From: Nageia nagi
Lineage: Eukaryota > Pinophyta
Assembly (NCBI GenBank): GCA_050084985.1
Contig: JBITNC010000001.1
Coordinates: 4,712,001-4,776,000 of the forward strand
Length of the DNA stretch: 64,000 nucleotides
Direction of reading: 5' to 3'
Below the pieces are notes generated by a model that did not search any database, was not told the origin of the DNA, and was given only the letters and a program-made list of their open reading frames with translations. Below, one piece after another: positions 34,013 to 45,480 of this stretch. The position numbers and the translations under genes are program-made. Within the stretch, counting starts at the first letter, position 1. Each line of letters opens with the position of its first letter.

Positions 34013-36308
34013 AATCTTGTGTGCCTTTTTATAATGCAAATACTTGTATTTAGATAATGGCACACCATAGAATCATTTATAGTTAAATATCCTCCTTAAA
34101 TTTGTATATGTTATGAGAAAATCATTGGTAAACCATCTTTTAGTGGTCACCCTCATACAAGGATATGTTTAGTAGGATGATAGGCAAAGACCACCATGGG
34201 TTTCTATTCTTATTTGGCTTAGTAAAAATCTAATTTTTTTGTATTCTTTTAGATTTATCATTGTGTCTAGATGCCCACCCCATTCCCACCTTACCAAAAA
34301 TAAAATCCTAGCTAGGTTTTAATTGACTTGGTTTAGGGATACATTTGGGAAAAATTGGGGAATCCCTCTCATTATTCCAATAGTTGGCATAAACTTAAAA
34401 AAAAAACATTTTCAAAATTGCATATAATAGGGATTCACCTCATTTTAACTTTGGAGAATCAAATATATACCCTATATGTGATTCATGTAGTAAAATACAC
34501 TTATGCTACAAATTAACAATGTTAAATGTATAGAATGGAAGCATCTATGCATAGTTCAAACTAGATAATGAGAAAAATTATTTCTCTAATCCTCACAAAT
34601 CTCTTTGATGATTTTTAAAGCATTTGCAAAAATTGTATACCTAAAGTAGGTTGCATCAAATTTACTGACATTCATGTTTCTTCAAACCATTGCTAATCAT
34701 TCTTTTCTAGCAAGCAGAATTTATAAAAAGGTTTGTTATTACATGGAATTTAGTAGAGGATCCGAGCCAATAAGTGATTACATTAGGATTGAATTAATTG
34801 AATTAGTCTCCTTCAAATAATTAAATTGTACTTCTATCATGATATGGTAAAATTTTAGTAAATTCTTTCCTTCACCTTATAGTTAAAGTTTTCTTCATTG
34901 CAATACAGTTAATCCTACATACACTAAAAAGCAAAGGAGAAACATTGAGTTGTGGGTGATACTAGGAACCAATTTGAATACAAACCATGTCAAAGTGTTC
35001 CCATCCATATTTATCCTATTCCTTGAATGTTCCCTACATAATCTAAAAGGGATGAAATAGTAAGATCTCAAAATCAATAGTCATAGTGTATTAGAAATAT
35101 AAAACTTTTAGCTCTTGAAGTATGTTATTTTATAATTACATATAGAATTGGGTAGCTACCAAATACATTATAATAATAGTTATGTATATAATATTTTGTT
35201 GTAAAATATATGATGGTTGAAGTTTCATAAACTAATATTGTATTGATAATTATTTTATGTGCCTTATAAAATTTAGTAAAACTCCATAAATTAATCAAGA
35301 GAAATAATGAGATTTTTCACAATATTATATAATATCTAATTAGTATTCAATAATGACTATGGACGTTTTATACAAATAAGAAGTGTGACCTTTTTGGATG
35401 GATCTTTTTTTGTAACCTCTAATATTATAATGAATAAATTGATGAAAAATATATGATGAGAAGTTCTTAAGTAGAAGTAAAATATGTTCTTCCAAATAGT
35501 GGATGACTATGCAAAAAATTTAAATATTCAACATTAATTAATTAACTTTGTTCATATTAATGGTTGGTAGTAGATCAAGTATTGAATCATTATTTATATA
35601 CATAGAGTATTATTGAGTATTATACTTATATTATTTATTCATGATTTATAAGACTTTACCATTTGGGGAAAAATTCAATATGTTAAAAAGTTAATGTGAA
35701 ACATCAAAATGTATGAATTGATTAAAATACATGATAAACCCAAATGGTATGTGTAGTTTCAAATTCAAATTAGGCTTTTAATCAATAAGAAGAAGTTAAT
35801 ATGATTTATGAGAAGTATTTCAAGAGAAGGAAACCTATATTGGTGATTTAAGCTAGGACATTTAGGTTTATAATTAATTATAGTTTATAGTATCCTAAAA
35901 GAAAAGTATGCTAATTACTTGGAAAGCATATACATACAACCATTAAGAATCCCTATTCAATCTAGAGATATTTGACTCATGGATGAAACTTTTGAAGTAT
36001 GAGATAGAATGCACCATATGAAAATTTATAAAGTGATTAGTAAGAGGACATGTAAAAGTTGACATAGATTGATGATTTTTGACTCAAGTGGCATAAGAAT
36101 GAGTTTACAAGGATTCAAGTTCAAATGATTTATGGGATTAAGCTAACATATAATTTTTATATGTCTCTTTAAAAGGTTCATAGTTAGCATTAATTTCCTA
36201 TAATTATTATGGAATAATAATTTGAAATCCATTTAATGAAGTAATAAACTTGGTATGGTCAACAAGGAACATAAAATAAAGGTTTCAAAGAGTTTAAATA
36301 ATGTTGTG

Positions 36309-36310
<2 letters not shown>
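34013..36310. other. Unassigned AT-rich interval
   Basis: About 2.3 kb with no recognisable gene, LTR pair or repeat partner in this window. The longest frame (35077-34895, minus, 60 codons) has no domain. This is the flank into which G1 inserted. Confidence 0.4.

Positions 36311-36359
<49 letters not shown>
36311..36359. repeat. TA dinucleotide microsatellite
   Basis: About 24 uninterrupted TA units, close to the 5' side of the LINE. It may be length-polymorphic. Confidence 0.92.
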
Positions 36360-36362
<3 letters not shown>

Positions 36363-36829
36363 CTCTAAATTTTGTGGTATACATCTAAGAGGGGTATGCT
36401 ACATTTATTAGAAAATATATTATTGAGAAATCCATTGTGGGTAGAAAACCTCCAACAAAAGCTTTGCTATGTGATGAAGATTTGAGTACAAGAATTCCTT
36501 CCAAAAGGCTCTCAATAATATTATTGATAGGAATAAACTCAAGGTCTCTAATACTCCAATGGTATTACCTTATTAATGCTCTCAAAAAGCAAGCAATAAG
36601 TTCATAATCTCTAAATAGCAGGAGGTTGATTGGGTGGAGGAGAAGGTTCAAGGCTAGGGAACGAGACTGGAGATGGATACAATCATACCATAAGTGAAGG
36701 TGAAAAAAATTATGGGTGGGAAAAGGGTGGTATATATTTAAATTAGGTAATACAAGGAGTTTGGAATGGAAGTAGACATGGAAACCATCATGTTAGAGGG
36801 TAGGGTAGACCAAAAAATAGAGGTAGCAA

Positions 36830-37600
36830 TGGGACCCTATGTAAGTCAACATAGATGATGATATGATCAATGAAATGTTGGAATAGTTACAAATTTACCT
36901 CATGGGGAATTTTACTAGATAGTGGCCAGGTATTTTGAATCTTAAAGCATAGGCCTAGGACTTGTGGTAATTAGAAAGAGAGGTAAGCTTTTCTATGGCT
37001 TTTAAAGGTTTCTTTGCATCCTACTTTATAGAACCAGAAGATGTTACACAATTGCTTAAATATGAGCCTTGGTTCTTAGGAAACTTATGCCTCTTTATTA
37101 AAAAATGGTATGAGGGATTTGATCCATTGATTGAGAACATCACCACTATTCTAGTGTGGGTTCACCTATACAACCTCCTCCAACATTTTTGGACTGAAAA
37201 ATTAGTGACGAATAATGGTAATTTTATTGGGGAAATTATGAATATTGATTAATATTTTCATATGAGAGATAATGCCTTGAAAACTAATATTTGTATGAAT
37301 TTAAATATCCAAGAGCCTCTCCTAAGTGAAATAAAGGTTAACTCTAAACTAGGAGCCTGAATGCAATATCTAGACTATGAAAGTCCCCTTTTGTTGCAAA
37401 TGGTGTAGAGAGACAGGTCATATAGGCTCACAATATCTCTCGATACAAACCTTCAAAGAAAGATATAATATTTTTAAATTTGAAGGACATGAGGCTAAGG
37501 ACTACATAATGAAAAAAACTTTGGGTAGAAAAAATAACATATGGAAGCAAATTGGAAGGAACTTTAAAAGCATGGAGAAAATGGAGCAATTCTAGAAAGG
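36830..37600 (+). pseudogene. LINE ORF1 remnant (DUF4283-like, zinc knuckle)
   Basis: The 85-codon frame 36995-37252 reads MAFKGFFASYFIEPEDVTQLL, KYEPWFLGNLCLFIKKWYEGF, LIENITTILVWVHLYNLL, FWTEKLV. This is the DUF4283 pattern of plant LINE ORF1 (G-P-W...L-x-K-W-x-P-x-F...V-W-V-x-L). After a stop it continues NICMNLNIQEPLLSEI and a knuckle, CCKWCRETGHIGSQY (37384-37428), whose last Cys is Tyr. ORF1 proteins bind LINE RNA. Stops and frameshifts make it inactive. Confidence 0.82.
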
Positions 37601-38190
37601 AAAGGAATAAGAGGTAGGTAGGTAGGAAGGGTATGAACTTAGCCAAACAAAAATCCAAGTGAACCACTATAGCTATTCTTACAAATAAAAACCCTTTAGA
37701 TAGAGTAAGAGATAAGAAAAGAAATTACACATGTCAAACCAAAAGAGATTAATCCATATTTTGTTAAGAGAGAAACATCTCCCTCCTATAGTGAAATATT
37801 TAGAAATATTAACATGGGAATGGAAGATGATATCCTCTCTCAAATCAGGGAGACTCATCTTAATGACATATTTAATATATTGTTAGCAAGAATGAAACAA
37901 ATGGAAGAAGCAGAGGAAGAAACAAAGAATGAAGTTGAGATTGAAGAAGAAAATAAAGATTGAATTGATTTTGAGGTAGTTAACAAAGTAAAGGTGGAAA
38001 CAAGATCAAATAGAGGAGGAAGATAAATGCAAAATGGAAATGATAAAGAGAGTGATATGCCTAGATCTAAGCTAGTGTAGAACAAAAGGAGAACCTCTAA
38101 AGTGGGAAACCTAATTAGAGGTAAAACTTATGGAAAGCCTAAAGGATTAACACTCTAGAGCAGAGTGGAGGAAGGAAACCCACAAAAAAG
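37600..38190 (+). other. LINE ORF1 C-terminus / inter-ORF region
   Basis: A charged, Lys/Glu-rich stretch (e.g. MKQMEEAEEETKNEVEIEEEN near 37890) with no domain, as is usual for the ORF1 tail. It is purine-rich. The Ser/Phe-rich minus-strand frames (38085-37855, 37667-37428) are its shadows. Confidence 0.5.
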
Positions 38191-38900
38191 AACAAACTAT
38201 AATATTATCATGGAAAATAAGGGGTTGCAACTTGTAACCTCCTTGAAAAATAAACTATTGTAAGGAATTTGTGTAGGAAACATAAACCAAATATACTTTT
38301 GTTACATAAATCAAAAATAAAGGATGTGGACAAGGATAGGATAAATAAAAAGATATGGAAAAACTCTAATATGGAAGCCATTAATGCAATGGGAAACACA
38401 GGAGGCTTACTTATTTTGTGATATCCACTCATTTTTTACATATAAAGAATCAATTTCTTATCACCAAGATGTATCATAGTGAGAGCCAAGAGTGTCCAAG
38501 ACAACATCCCTTTTATAATCTAAAATATCTATGCTCCCAATAAATTAAATGGAAGAAAAAAATTATAGAAGTTCCTGAAAGCATACAGGTTGGGTTTTAT
38601 ATATGAGCCATGGGTGGTGGGAGGAGATTTCAACACCCCATTATGCCTAGAGGATAAAATGAGAGGGAGAACAACAATAACTAGGGGCATTCTAGATCTA
38701 AGAGATTTTTTGAATAAGACTAAGCTAGTTGATATTCCTCTTAAAGGAAATAGATTCACTTGGTCTAATCGAATATGGGGAAAGAACTTCCTTCAATGAA
38801 GACTATATAGAATTATAGTAATAACATAATGGTTTGAGTTTATTACCAATACTCATTTATGCTTTCATTATCCAAGATTGCTTGTAATCATCAACCTATC
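38191..38900 (+). pseudogene. LINE ORF2 AP endonuclease remnant
   Basis: The endonuclease that nicks target DNA. An N-terminal RGCNL near 38222 follows the usual start of plant LINE ORF2 (W-N-x-R-G). Then come NIYAPN (38525-38545, with a frame change), and the 69-codon frame 38590-38799: MGFIYEPWVVGGDFNTPLCL, EDKMRGR, FLNKTKLVDIPLKGNRFTWS. GGDFN and L-x-D-x-P-x-x-G-x-x-F-T-W are signatures of the family. The conserved C-terminal S-D-H is not readable (decayed after 38800). Confidence 0.85.
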
Positions 38901-39633
38901 AAAATAGAAATAGAAACTAAATAAAAAAGGACACCTTTCAAGTTTGAATTCATGTGGATTTCCCATCCAAGCTTCAAGTATAATATTAAATAATGGTAAA
39001 ACTTTAATACAAAAGGTAAAATAATATTTATACTTTCTAAAAATATGGGAGAGGTTAAATTAAGAATGAAGTAATGGAATAAGGAAGTCTTCAAGAATGT
39101 AGAGGAAAGAAAGAATGATCTAGAAGGAGAGCTAGAAATCATAGAAAAGTTAATACTAGGAAGGGGACTAATTGTAGAATTATACAAAAGAGAAAGAAGT
39201 TATAACAAACTAATACAATACCATATCACAAGAGGAAACACATTGGTAACAAAATTCAAGAATCTCATGGCTTAAGCAAGGGTATAAAAATATTGCTTTA
39301 TTCAAGATGAAAACTTTTAGAGAAGAGGAGTGAAAAAAATTATTGAAATAAAAAAACTAAATGGTACAATCCTACAACAAGAAGAGGAAATCAAAAAGGA
39401 GGTAGAACACTACTTTCATGATGTTCTTAAAATTTACCAAATATAAAATAAAATTGCTATGGAAATTATCCTAAAATATATCCCCAAATTAGTATACCAT
39501 AGCATGAATAATATGAAGATACAAAGAACGATAAATGAAGAAGTTAGAAGAGCCTTATTTATGATGAAAAGGAAAAATGCTTCTGGACCAAATGGCTTCC
39601 AAGTAGGATTTTTTTAGCAAAATTGGGAGATAG
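38901..39633 (+). pseudogene. LINE ORF2 linker and N-terminal RT
   Basis: Readable text includes FKFEFMWISHPSF around 38940 (cf. F-R-F-E-x-x-W), NGTILQQEEEIKKEVEHYFH (39361-39420) and EEVRRALFMMKRKNASGPNG (39538-39595), the motif before the RT core (A-P-G-P-D-G-F). The frame breaks off at QNWEIV, 39615-39633. The next codons are found at 61825. Confidence 0.82.
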
Positions 39634-39867
39634 TGTATTCCTTCATAATCACACTCTGAGTTGAGGTAATACATTATCATTCTTTTCACAAATTCTTTCT
39701 ATTCTAATTCTATCCCCTTTGACATAAAATTTGAATTTGCTATAAGCCCTTAATCTAAAGAATTCTAGGAGTTATTAGCAACTAGCTATTGTATATATAA
39801 TCTAGCTATTATATAAGGAAGTCTTTGTCTTAGATATTTTGCCTTGTAAAATTCCTAATAAAATGTT

Positions 39868-40017
39868 TGGAAGTTGTGTAAATACAAAGTGTTCGAGAGT
39901 TGTGTAAATACAAAGTGTATGGGAGTTATGTAAATAAAAATTGTCCAAGAGTTGTGTAAATACAAAGTGTCTAGGAGTTGTGTAAATACAAAGTGTTTGA
40001 GAGTTATGTAAATGGAA
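39868..40017 (+). repeat. 26-bp minisatellite in G2 LTR
   Basis: Five to six units of AGTTGTGTAAATACAAAGTG plus six variable bases. The 3' LTR has about four units (60328-60435). Minus-strand frames reading HNSQTLCIYTTP repeats here are produced by this repeat and are not genes. Confidence 0.9.
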
Positions 40018-40205
40018 GTCCAAGATATCAAATAGAGCCCATCAATTTTGAATGATAATATCATAGTTTTGGCAAAAATCAACAGGTCTCAAAATAAGTA
40101 ATGGTGGGTGAAGATTCACAAAGATATCAAATAGAGCTTGTTGATTTTGAGCAATGACATCATAGTTTTTGATGAAAATTAGTGGGTCTCAGAAGAGCTA
40201 AATCA
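40018..40205 (+). repeat. ~100-bp tandem repeat in G2 5' LTR (2 units)
   Basis: Units start AAGATATCAAATAGAG at 40021 and 40122, each with ATGA(T/C)ATCATAGTTTT. The 3' LTR has three units (about 60440, 60540 and 60640), so copy number differs between the two LTRs of one element. Confidence 0.85.
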
Positions 40206-41304
40206 TCAACAAAGTCCAAAAAAAGGAAATAAGACCCATCAAACTAAGGAAATAGTAATGGGAAAGAAGTAACACTTGGGTTCACTTGATCTTAAGTGCT
40301 TGACCCATGGGGCCTTGTTAATGTGTCAACTCTAACTCATTTTCACATAATAGTGGTAGTTAATTCTCAAATTAAGTTGATATATTATTCACAAACCCCC
40401 ATTACTCTGTTCATTCACAACTATAGTATGGATCATCAATAGTTGTAGAGACAAATAGATCATAATACCAGATCATACCTATCAAACTACTAGATAAGTA
40501 CTCATTCAATCAGCTATAATGCTATTTTCAATCAACTACAAGGCTAAAGAAAGAGCAATCAATGACATGTTACAAGGATTGCAACTCTATGGACATTACT
40601 ATTCAAAAATTCCAAATTCCCAGATAGTCATGCTATTGGTACTTGTTCACTATGTTAACTAACATAGTTGTAGTATTTATTATGAATAGTTTTCTTTGCT
40701 AACCATATTTAAGATGTGTAATTATGTATATTAATGAGATACAACTACTCCAACAATGGAGAAAGATGTATAAGTGGTAGACTCTTAGAAATTAAAAAGG
40801 TTGAACACTTTAGCAAATTTGCCCAAATTTATAAGATGTTTTCACATATGATAATACAAATAGATAATGCTTTATCCTCCTGCAACAAGTGGATGTTTAT
40901 TGCTTTTGTGAATGTTATATGTGAGATGTTTTCTTAAAATTATGGTTGTGTATTATGATTACAAAACTCTAGGGGTGAGATAACATTCTATTCTTCATCT
41001 TGGCTATGGATTACTACCTATGCTGCAATGCCCAAGTTGTATATTTCTTGTTTTAGTTTTAATTCATTTATTTATCTCTTTCTTATAACTCTTTACCTTT
41101 CTATCTCTTTCCTGTTACTTTAAACCTTCACAATAAATAATAACCAACCTATAATCTAGATATTGAGCAAAAAACCAACACAAGCACATTCCCACCACCT
41201 TCTACTCTCTCAAAGAACCTATTATTGCAAGTAGTGAAGAACATGACTAGACCAAAGCCCTTGAGGTTACACTATATCAATCAATAGTAAAAACATTCCA
41301 TTTT

Positions 41305-41322
41305 TGGCATGCCTGATGGGAC
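41305..41322 (+). promoter_or_regulatory. Primer binding site of G2
   Basis: TGGCATGCCTGATGGGAC, followed by TTGAAC, lies 18 bases after the LTR. Its complement ends in CCA and has GTTCAAGTCCC, the consensus T-arm of a tRNA, so it is a convincing tRNA 3'-end complement. tRNA-Arg is the primer reported for Ogre-type Tat elements and could be the source here, but I cannot confirm the isoacceptor. Confidence 0.7.
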
Positions 41323-41666
41323 TTGAACTAAATTCCATATTTATCAAGCATAGATAGGGTGGATAGCCATGTCTGGTGGGCTATCAATCATATCCTTCAA
41401 AGATTATAAGGTTCTTTTAACCTTATTGGCAACTTTGCTATCATAACATTTTGAACCTTAGCACCTCCAAAAGTAGACTTACTAGAAGTAGTGCCAAAAA
41501 ATCCCTTAGATAGCTTAGATTCCAAGAGCTATTAGTTCCTCATAGGAGGACCAGGCAAAATATATCTTAGGTTGTATCCCCTATAGTCCCCTTAAGGGCA
41601 ATCCCAATGTCAGTAGTATTTGATTCAACAATAGACAATTCTTCACCTCCTACCTTTACTCCAAGC
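41323..41666 (+). other. G2 leader
   Basis: About 340 bases between the primer site and the first gag ATG. It has GGATAGCCATGTCTGGTGGG and Pro/Ser codons upstream of gag but no clear separate gene. Confidence 0.5.
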
Positions 41667-42480
41667 ATGGCTTAACTAGTAGACTTTTCTACTTGGAATA
41701 ATGGTCATCATTTAGTTTTTGTTGCTAATTCCCTTGCTATACCTCAAGCAACTTTTAAATTTCTTCCTAAATATGATGGATTTGGTAAGACACCATATGA
41801 ACATTATCAATATGTATCTTTGTTGGCTTCAAGCTTTGATATCACTGATGAAACTATGATGACCGAATTCTTTTCACATTCTTTTGAAGGCAAAGTAGTT
41901 AAATGGTTCAAAACTCACACCCCCTAGTCTATAAATTCATGGAGAGAGTTAAGTTAGGCTTTAATTAAAAGATTTGCTACAAATGGAGATGATAGCACAT
42001 TCCTTAGTCTTATAGTATGTATCAAAAGACATCCTCATGAGTCCATTAATGATTTCAATATCAAATTTGAGAGAACATGAAAATCAATACCAATAAGGAT
42101 TAGATCAATGAGTGCATAAGCTTTAGTGTATTATAGGAAGGCCTTTCTCTCAAACCTTAATATGCTTATTTTTATGTCAAGAAATACCTTCTTAGATGTT
42201 TACCAAATAACAAAAACTTCCAAGCATACTTTGGTTTCCTCTGAAAATATGTAACCTAAAACCATTATGCCCTTATTTCCTAATTTACCTCCTAAATAAG
42301 CTCCACAGATTGCTCATCCTAGAGTTTTAGCCTTACCACCTCCTCCCAAACCTATTTTTTAGAATTAGTTACCAACATTACCTACTCTTCCCTCCACTAG
42401 TACTAGTACTAATCCTAAATTATATAAAAAAAAAAAAGGAAATTGAAGTAACTATCATGAATCTCACCAATAAGCTCACT
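41667..42480 (+). pseudogene. gag: G2 gag remnant
   Basis: From ATG 41667 the frame (with stops) reads FSTWNNGHHLVFVANSLAI, FKFLPKYDGFGKTPYEHYQYV, SSFDITDETMMTEFFSHSFEG, VVKWFKTH, SINSWRELS, ALIKRFATNGDD, RHPHESINDFNIKFERT. This is the retrotransposon gag capsid pattern (W-F...W-x-x-L...F...E-S-x-x-x-F). A Pro-rich tail (LPPPPKPIF, about 42340) follows. No zinc knuckle is visible. Confidence 0.8.
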
Positions 42481-43225
42481 CTGTAAGAAAGGTAGAATTA
42501 AGATTTTAATTACAAAAGATATGATAATTAGTATCAACTTAGATTTCCACCTAAAAAAAACTAGTCAAAATAGTCAAATGTTCCCAAAATAATTGAGAAT
42601 GTTGTCATGACTAGTTATATAAAAAGTGTTGCTCTAAGCATTATGAAATGGTATTCACCATGCTTAGCTCCTAATTTTCTAGATTATGTGTAGTTTATCA
42701 ACATCAATATCTAGGATTACATTCTGACCAAATGGTGGAACTTGCATCAGATCCTACTATTGATCTCACAATGATAAATTTTTGGCTTTCAATATAAGTT
42801 GGAGAATAAGCACATTATGTTCAAATTAGAGATACTTCTTCAATTATTTCATAGCAACCCTAAGCTACTCAGCAAGATTAAACATCTATTCTAGTATAAC
42901 CTAAACCTAAGAAGGCTAAGGCTCCCTTAGCTCACCTTCATAATTAACAATATTAATTGCCATCACATCTAGGTAATGTTTCTCAAAATCTGGGTACTAA
43001 TATCTTGATTGAAATAAACTCCATTGCATTCAAAAATAAGTCCTAGAAAAGGAGAGACCTACTACATTAAGGTATCCTTTTATTACTGATTATCATAAAG
43101 AAAAGGACACTCAATAATTCAAAACACACCAATAAGTAGAATTAAGTAAGTTTATCCCACATACTCCATACAATATTATGAAAGAATTAAAGAAAATTCC
43201 TTCTAAGATGACTATGTTTGATGCA
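42481..43225 (+). other. G2 gag-protease linker
   Basis: Decayed coding sequence; HSDQMVELASDPTIDLTMINF (42730-42790) and PKPKKAKAPLAHLHN (about 42900) can be read between stops. No domain is recognised. Such linkers are variable in Tat elements. Confidence 0.4.
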
Positions 43226-43660
43226 TTAAAGATACTAGGTCAACTAGATCTTTTGTAAGAAGCTTTGAAATTAAGAAACAATAAGAAGAGGGTAAATTAA
43301 AGAAATCCTATATTTTTAATATCTAATGATGTCCCTATGGCTGCAATAGGTATAAGAAGACCTCCACCATTCTATTTATCCTTAAGATTAGATGGTTGGG
43401 TAGTAAATAAGTGAATGATAGATATCGGAGCTATGATAATTGTGATCCCTAAAACTATTACAAATGAATGAAATTGTATATTACAATATGTATTGATGGT
43501 GTCATACAATTGGATTCTTCCTTTGTAGATGTTGTTGGTAGTGTTAAAGGAGTCCTTATAACTTTGAATGCTTTCCCTGACATTTGTGTTATCCAAGTTA
43601 TCATTGTGGTTGATCTTTCACCTTTGTTTAGAATATATATTTTCAAATAATTCACTAATA
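43226..43660 (+). pseudogene. pol: G2 aspartic protease remnant
   Basis: The upstream text KMTMFDALKILGQLDLL (about 43206-43257) resembles the helix before Tat protease. ISNDVPMAAIGIRRPPPFYLS and then CMIDIGAM-like MIDIGAMIIVIPKTI (Asp codon 43421-43423) form the site D-x-G-A with Thr/Ser replaced by Ile. The second half, VDVVGSVKGVLITLNAFPDI (43525-43585), is in another frame. It would cleave the polyprotein if intact. Confidence 0.72.
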
Positions 43661-43959
43661 AATTTGAAGGGTACTTAGCTTTTAGACTATACTCATATTT
43701 TACTTCCCTTCTAAGATAAACAAGTAAAAATTTTGAATGAGAGCACCAAAAGTGTTCATCTTAAGAAGATCATAAAACAAAACTCTATGAATGGTCCTCA
43801 ACTTATGGAAATATTTGAAAGGGACATACTTAGAGAATCACTATTGATAACTAAATTTATTTCAGCAAATGATTTAAATTATCAAGTCACAGATGTTGGT
43901 ATGGGTGATAATTATTTATATGAAGATACTTAGCCAATCTTAGTCATAGCTAAAAAAGA

Positions 43960-44400
43960 ATATAAGATATGGACAATGTACTTTGATATATTTAGATGTA
44001 AGCATGGATGTGGAGCTAGAGTTGTATTCAAGTCTCTAGAGGGACCTATGAAAAGGTTCTTCTTTACATTCATATGAATTTGTACAAATAATGCTACTAA
44101 GTATGAAGCCCTCTATTTAGGGTTATCCAAAGCAATCAATATAGGCATTTGATGCCTAATTGTCCATGATGATTCAAAATTGGTCATAAAGTAAGTCAAA
44201 AACCAAATTAGTAAAAAACATTATTATCTGAAGACTTACAAGAATAGAGTTTGGGATTTATTAAAGTCATTCTTGGATATCAATTTTATATCTATTCTTA
44301 GAAGGTACAACCAAATAGTTGATGCACTTGCTAGGAGAGGGGTTCGATATAATTTTTCTCATTATAAAAGAGGAGATCTTGGAGTCAAAGTTCAATGTAG
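43960..44400 (+). pseudogene. pol: G2 second RNase H (archaeal-type), placed before RT
   Basis: This reads IWTMYFDIFRCKHGCGARVV, FKSLEGP, CTNNATKYEALYLGLSKAIN, CLIVHDDSKLVIK, VWDLLKSFLDINF, ILRRYNQIVDALARRG. It is the same domain as G1's aRH and has the whole D-E-D-D set: Asp 43985, Glu 44105, Asp 44171, Asp 44321. Two or three stops interrupt it (TGA 44077, TGA 44150, TAA 44192). It lies between protease and RT; in G1 and in the usual Tat layout this domain follows RT-RNase H. After it, FWQVFNSDEHIINFL links to RT. Confidence 0.82.
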
Positions 44401-44800
44401 GCCTTTAATACTTGATGCTACAAATTTTTGGCAAGTATTCAACTCTGATGAGCATATTATAAATTTCCTCTTAGATGAAGCAGTGGCTCACACTTTTGAT
44501 ATTCAAGAATTGCTTAATTATTTCTAAAAATTAGATGTTATTCAACTTAGAAATAATGTTATACCAAAAGGATTACTCTCTTTTGAAAGACTGTTTGATT
44601 AAAAAGATTTCCAACAGGCTAAATATTTGGCCATCTAGAAGGAGAATTATATTGAGCTAGAAATAGAACTCAATAAATATATTAAAGTTGGTTCAGAGTG
44701 CTCATATAAAGAAAAAAATTTTATGTTGAAATTTATCATGAGTTTTCCAAAGTAATTGCTTAGACTTATGATGATTTGAAAACATATGATAAGAGTGTCA
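44401..44800 (+). other. G2 linker between aRH and RT
   Basis: The frame from 44273 continues as LDEAVAHTFDIQELLNYF to a stop at 44525, then broken text such as GLLSFERLFD (44572-44600). Polyprotein linker, no domain. Confidence 0.5.
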
Positions 44801-45480
44801 TCCAACACACAATAGAGCCTAAACTAGATGCCAAACCATATAGAAAAAAATAAAGGCCAATCAACTCAAAAATAGAGCAAGCTACGAAATATGAATTGAT
44901 AAAGCTACTTGATTCAAAAATTATTTATCCTATAAAGAACTCTTTTTGGGTTGCAAATCTAGTTCCTATTAGAAAGAAAAGTGGAGAAATCAGACTATGT
45001 GTTGATTTTAAAAATTTAAATAAAATATCTCTCAAAGATAATTATCCTCTCCCACTTATGGAGCAAATTCTACATACAGTAGCTAGAGCTTGCTATTTTT
45101 CAATGATTGATGGTTATTCAAGATTTAACCAAATTTGGGTGAAAGATGAGGATCAATACAAAACTGCATTTACAACTAAATGGAGGATATTTGCTTTTCA
45201 AATAATGCCTTTTGGTATTTTTAATGTAGGAGCTACTTTTCAAAGAGCCACGAATCATGCATTTGGTGAACTAGTAAATAAGATTATACTAGTATATCTA
45301 GATGATATCATAATGTTCTCTAGAAGTAGAGAGGATCATCTGAAACATATAAAGAAAGTTTTTGAAAGATGCATAAAATTTAGCATTTTAATAAATCCAA
45401 AAAAATCAATTTTATGGTTAATCAAGGAAAATTACTTAGCCATATTGTTTCAAAGGAGGGATTAGCAATGGATTTAGATA
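44801..45480 (+). pseudogene. pol: G2 reverse transcriptase
   Basis: A 189-codon frame, 44896-45465, covers most RT: SFWVANLVPIRKKSGEIRLC, VDFKNLNKISLKDNYPLPLM, ACYFSMIDGYSRFNQI, YKTAFTTKWRIFAFQIMPFG, NVGATFQRA, catalytic YLDD at 45295-45306, then DIIMFSRSREDHLKHIKKVF. First catalytic Asp is in SMIDGYS. The entry (KPYRKK, INSKIEQATKYE) lies in 44830-44895 with a stop in K-x-RP. This is the best-preserved gypsy domain of the window; a frameshift at about 45410 leads into the thumb (45414-45779). Confidence 0.9.

Larger units (their letters stand above)
36600..39633 (+). mobile_element. L1-type LINE, 5' part (interrupted by G2)
   Basis: This is a plant non-LTR retrotransposon with ORF1 (DUF4283-like plus CCHC knuckle) and ORF2 (AP endonuclease then RT). 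The sequence stops at QNWEIV in the RT fingers at 39633 and resumes at 61821 with the next expected residues (AIIEFFNNGKLLKSWN). G2 lies between. The exact 5' end is not clear; purine-rich text from about 36600 fits the ORF1 start region. Confidence 0.88.
39634..41286 (+). repeat. 5' LTR of G2
   Basis: This 1.65-kb LTR starts TGTATTCCTT and ends TCAATCAATA (CAACA in the other copy). Its region from about 39870 on matches 60328-61815. It contains a TATA-like ATTATATAAGG (39809-39819), AATAAA at 39858, a 26-bp minisatellite and a 100-bp tandem repeat (two units). Both ends abut a LINE reading frame and a primer site, respectively. Confidence 0.85.

Noticed and set aside
39868-40017. Possible CRISPR-like array (regular 26-bp repeats)
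   Set aside because: Units are directly adjacent without unique spacers, lie in an LTR, and the setting is a plant genome.
39802-40082. Two overlapping minus-strand frames of 73-75 codons with repeated HNSQTLCIYTTP-like text
   Set aside because: The periodic protein is produced by the 26-bp minisatellite in the G2 LTR; a 26-bp unit also shifts frame each repeat, and there is no start context or homologue.
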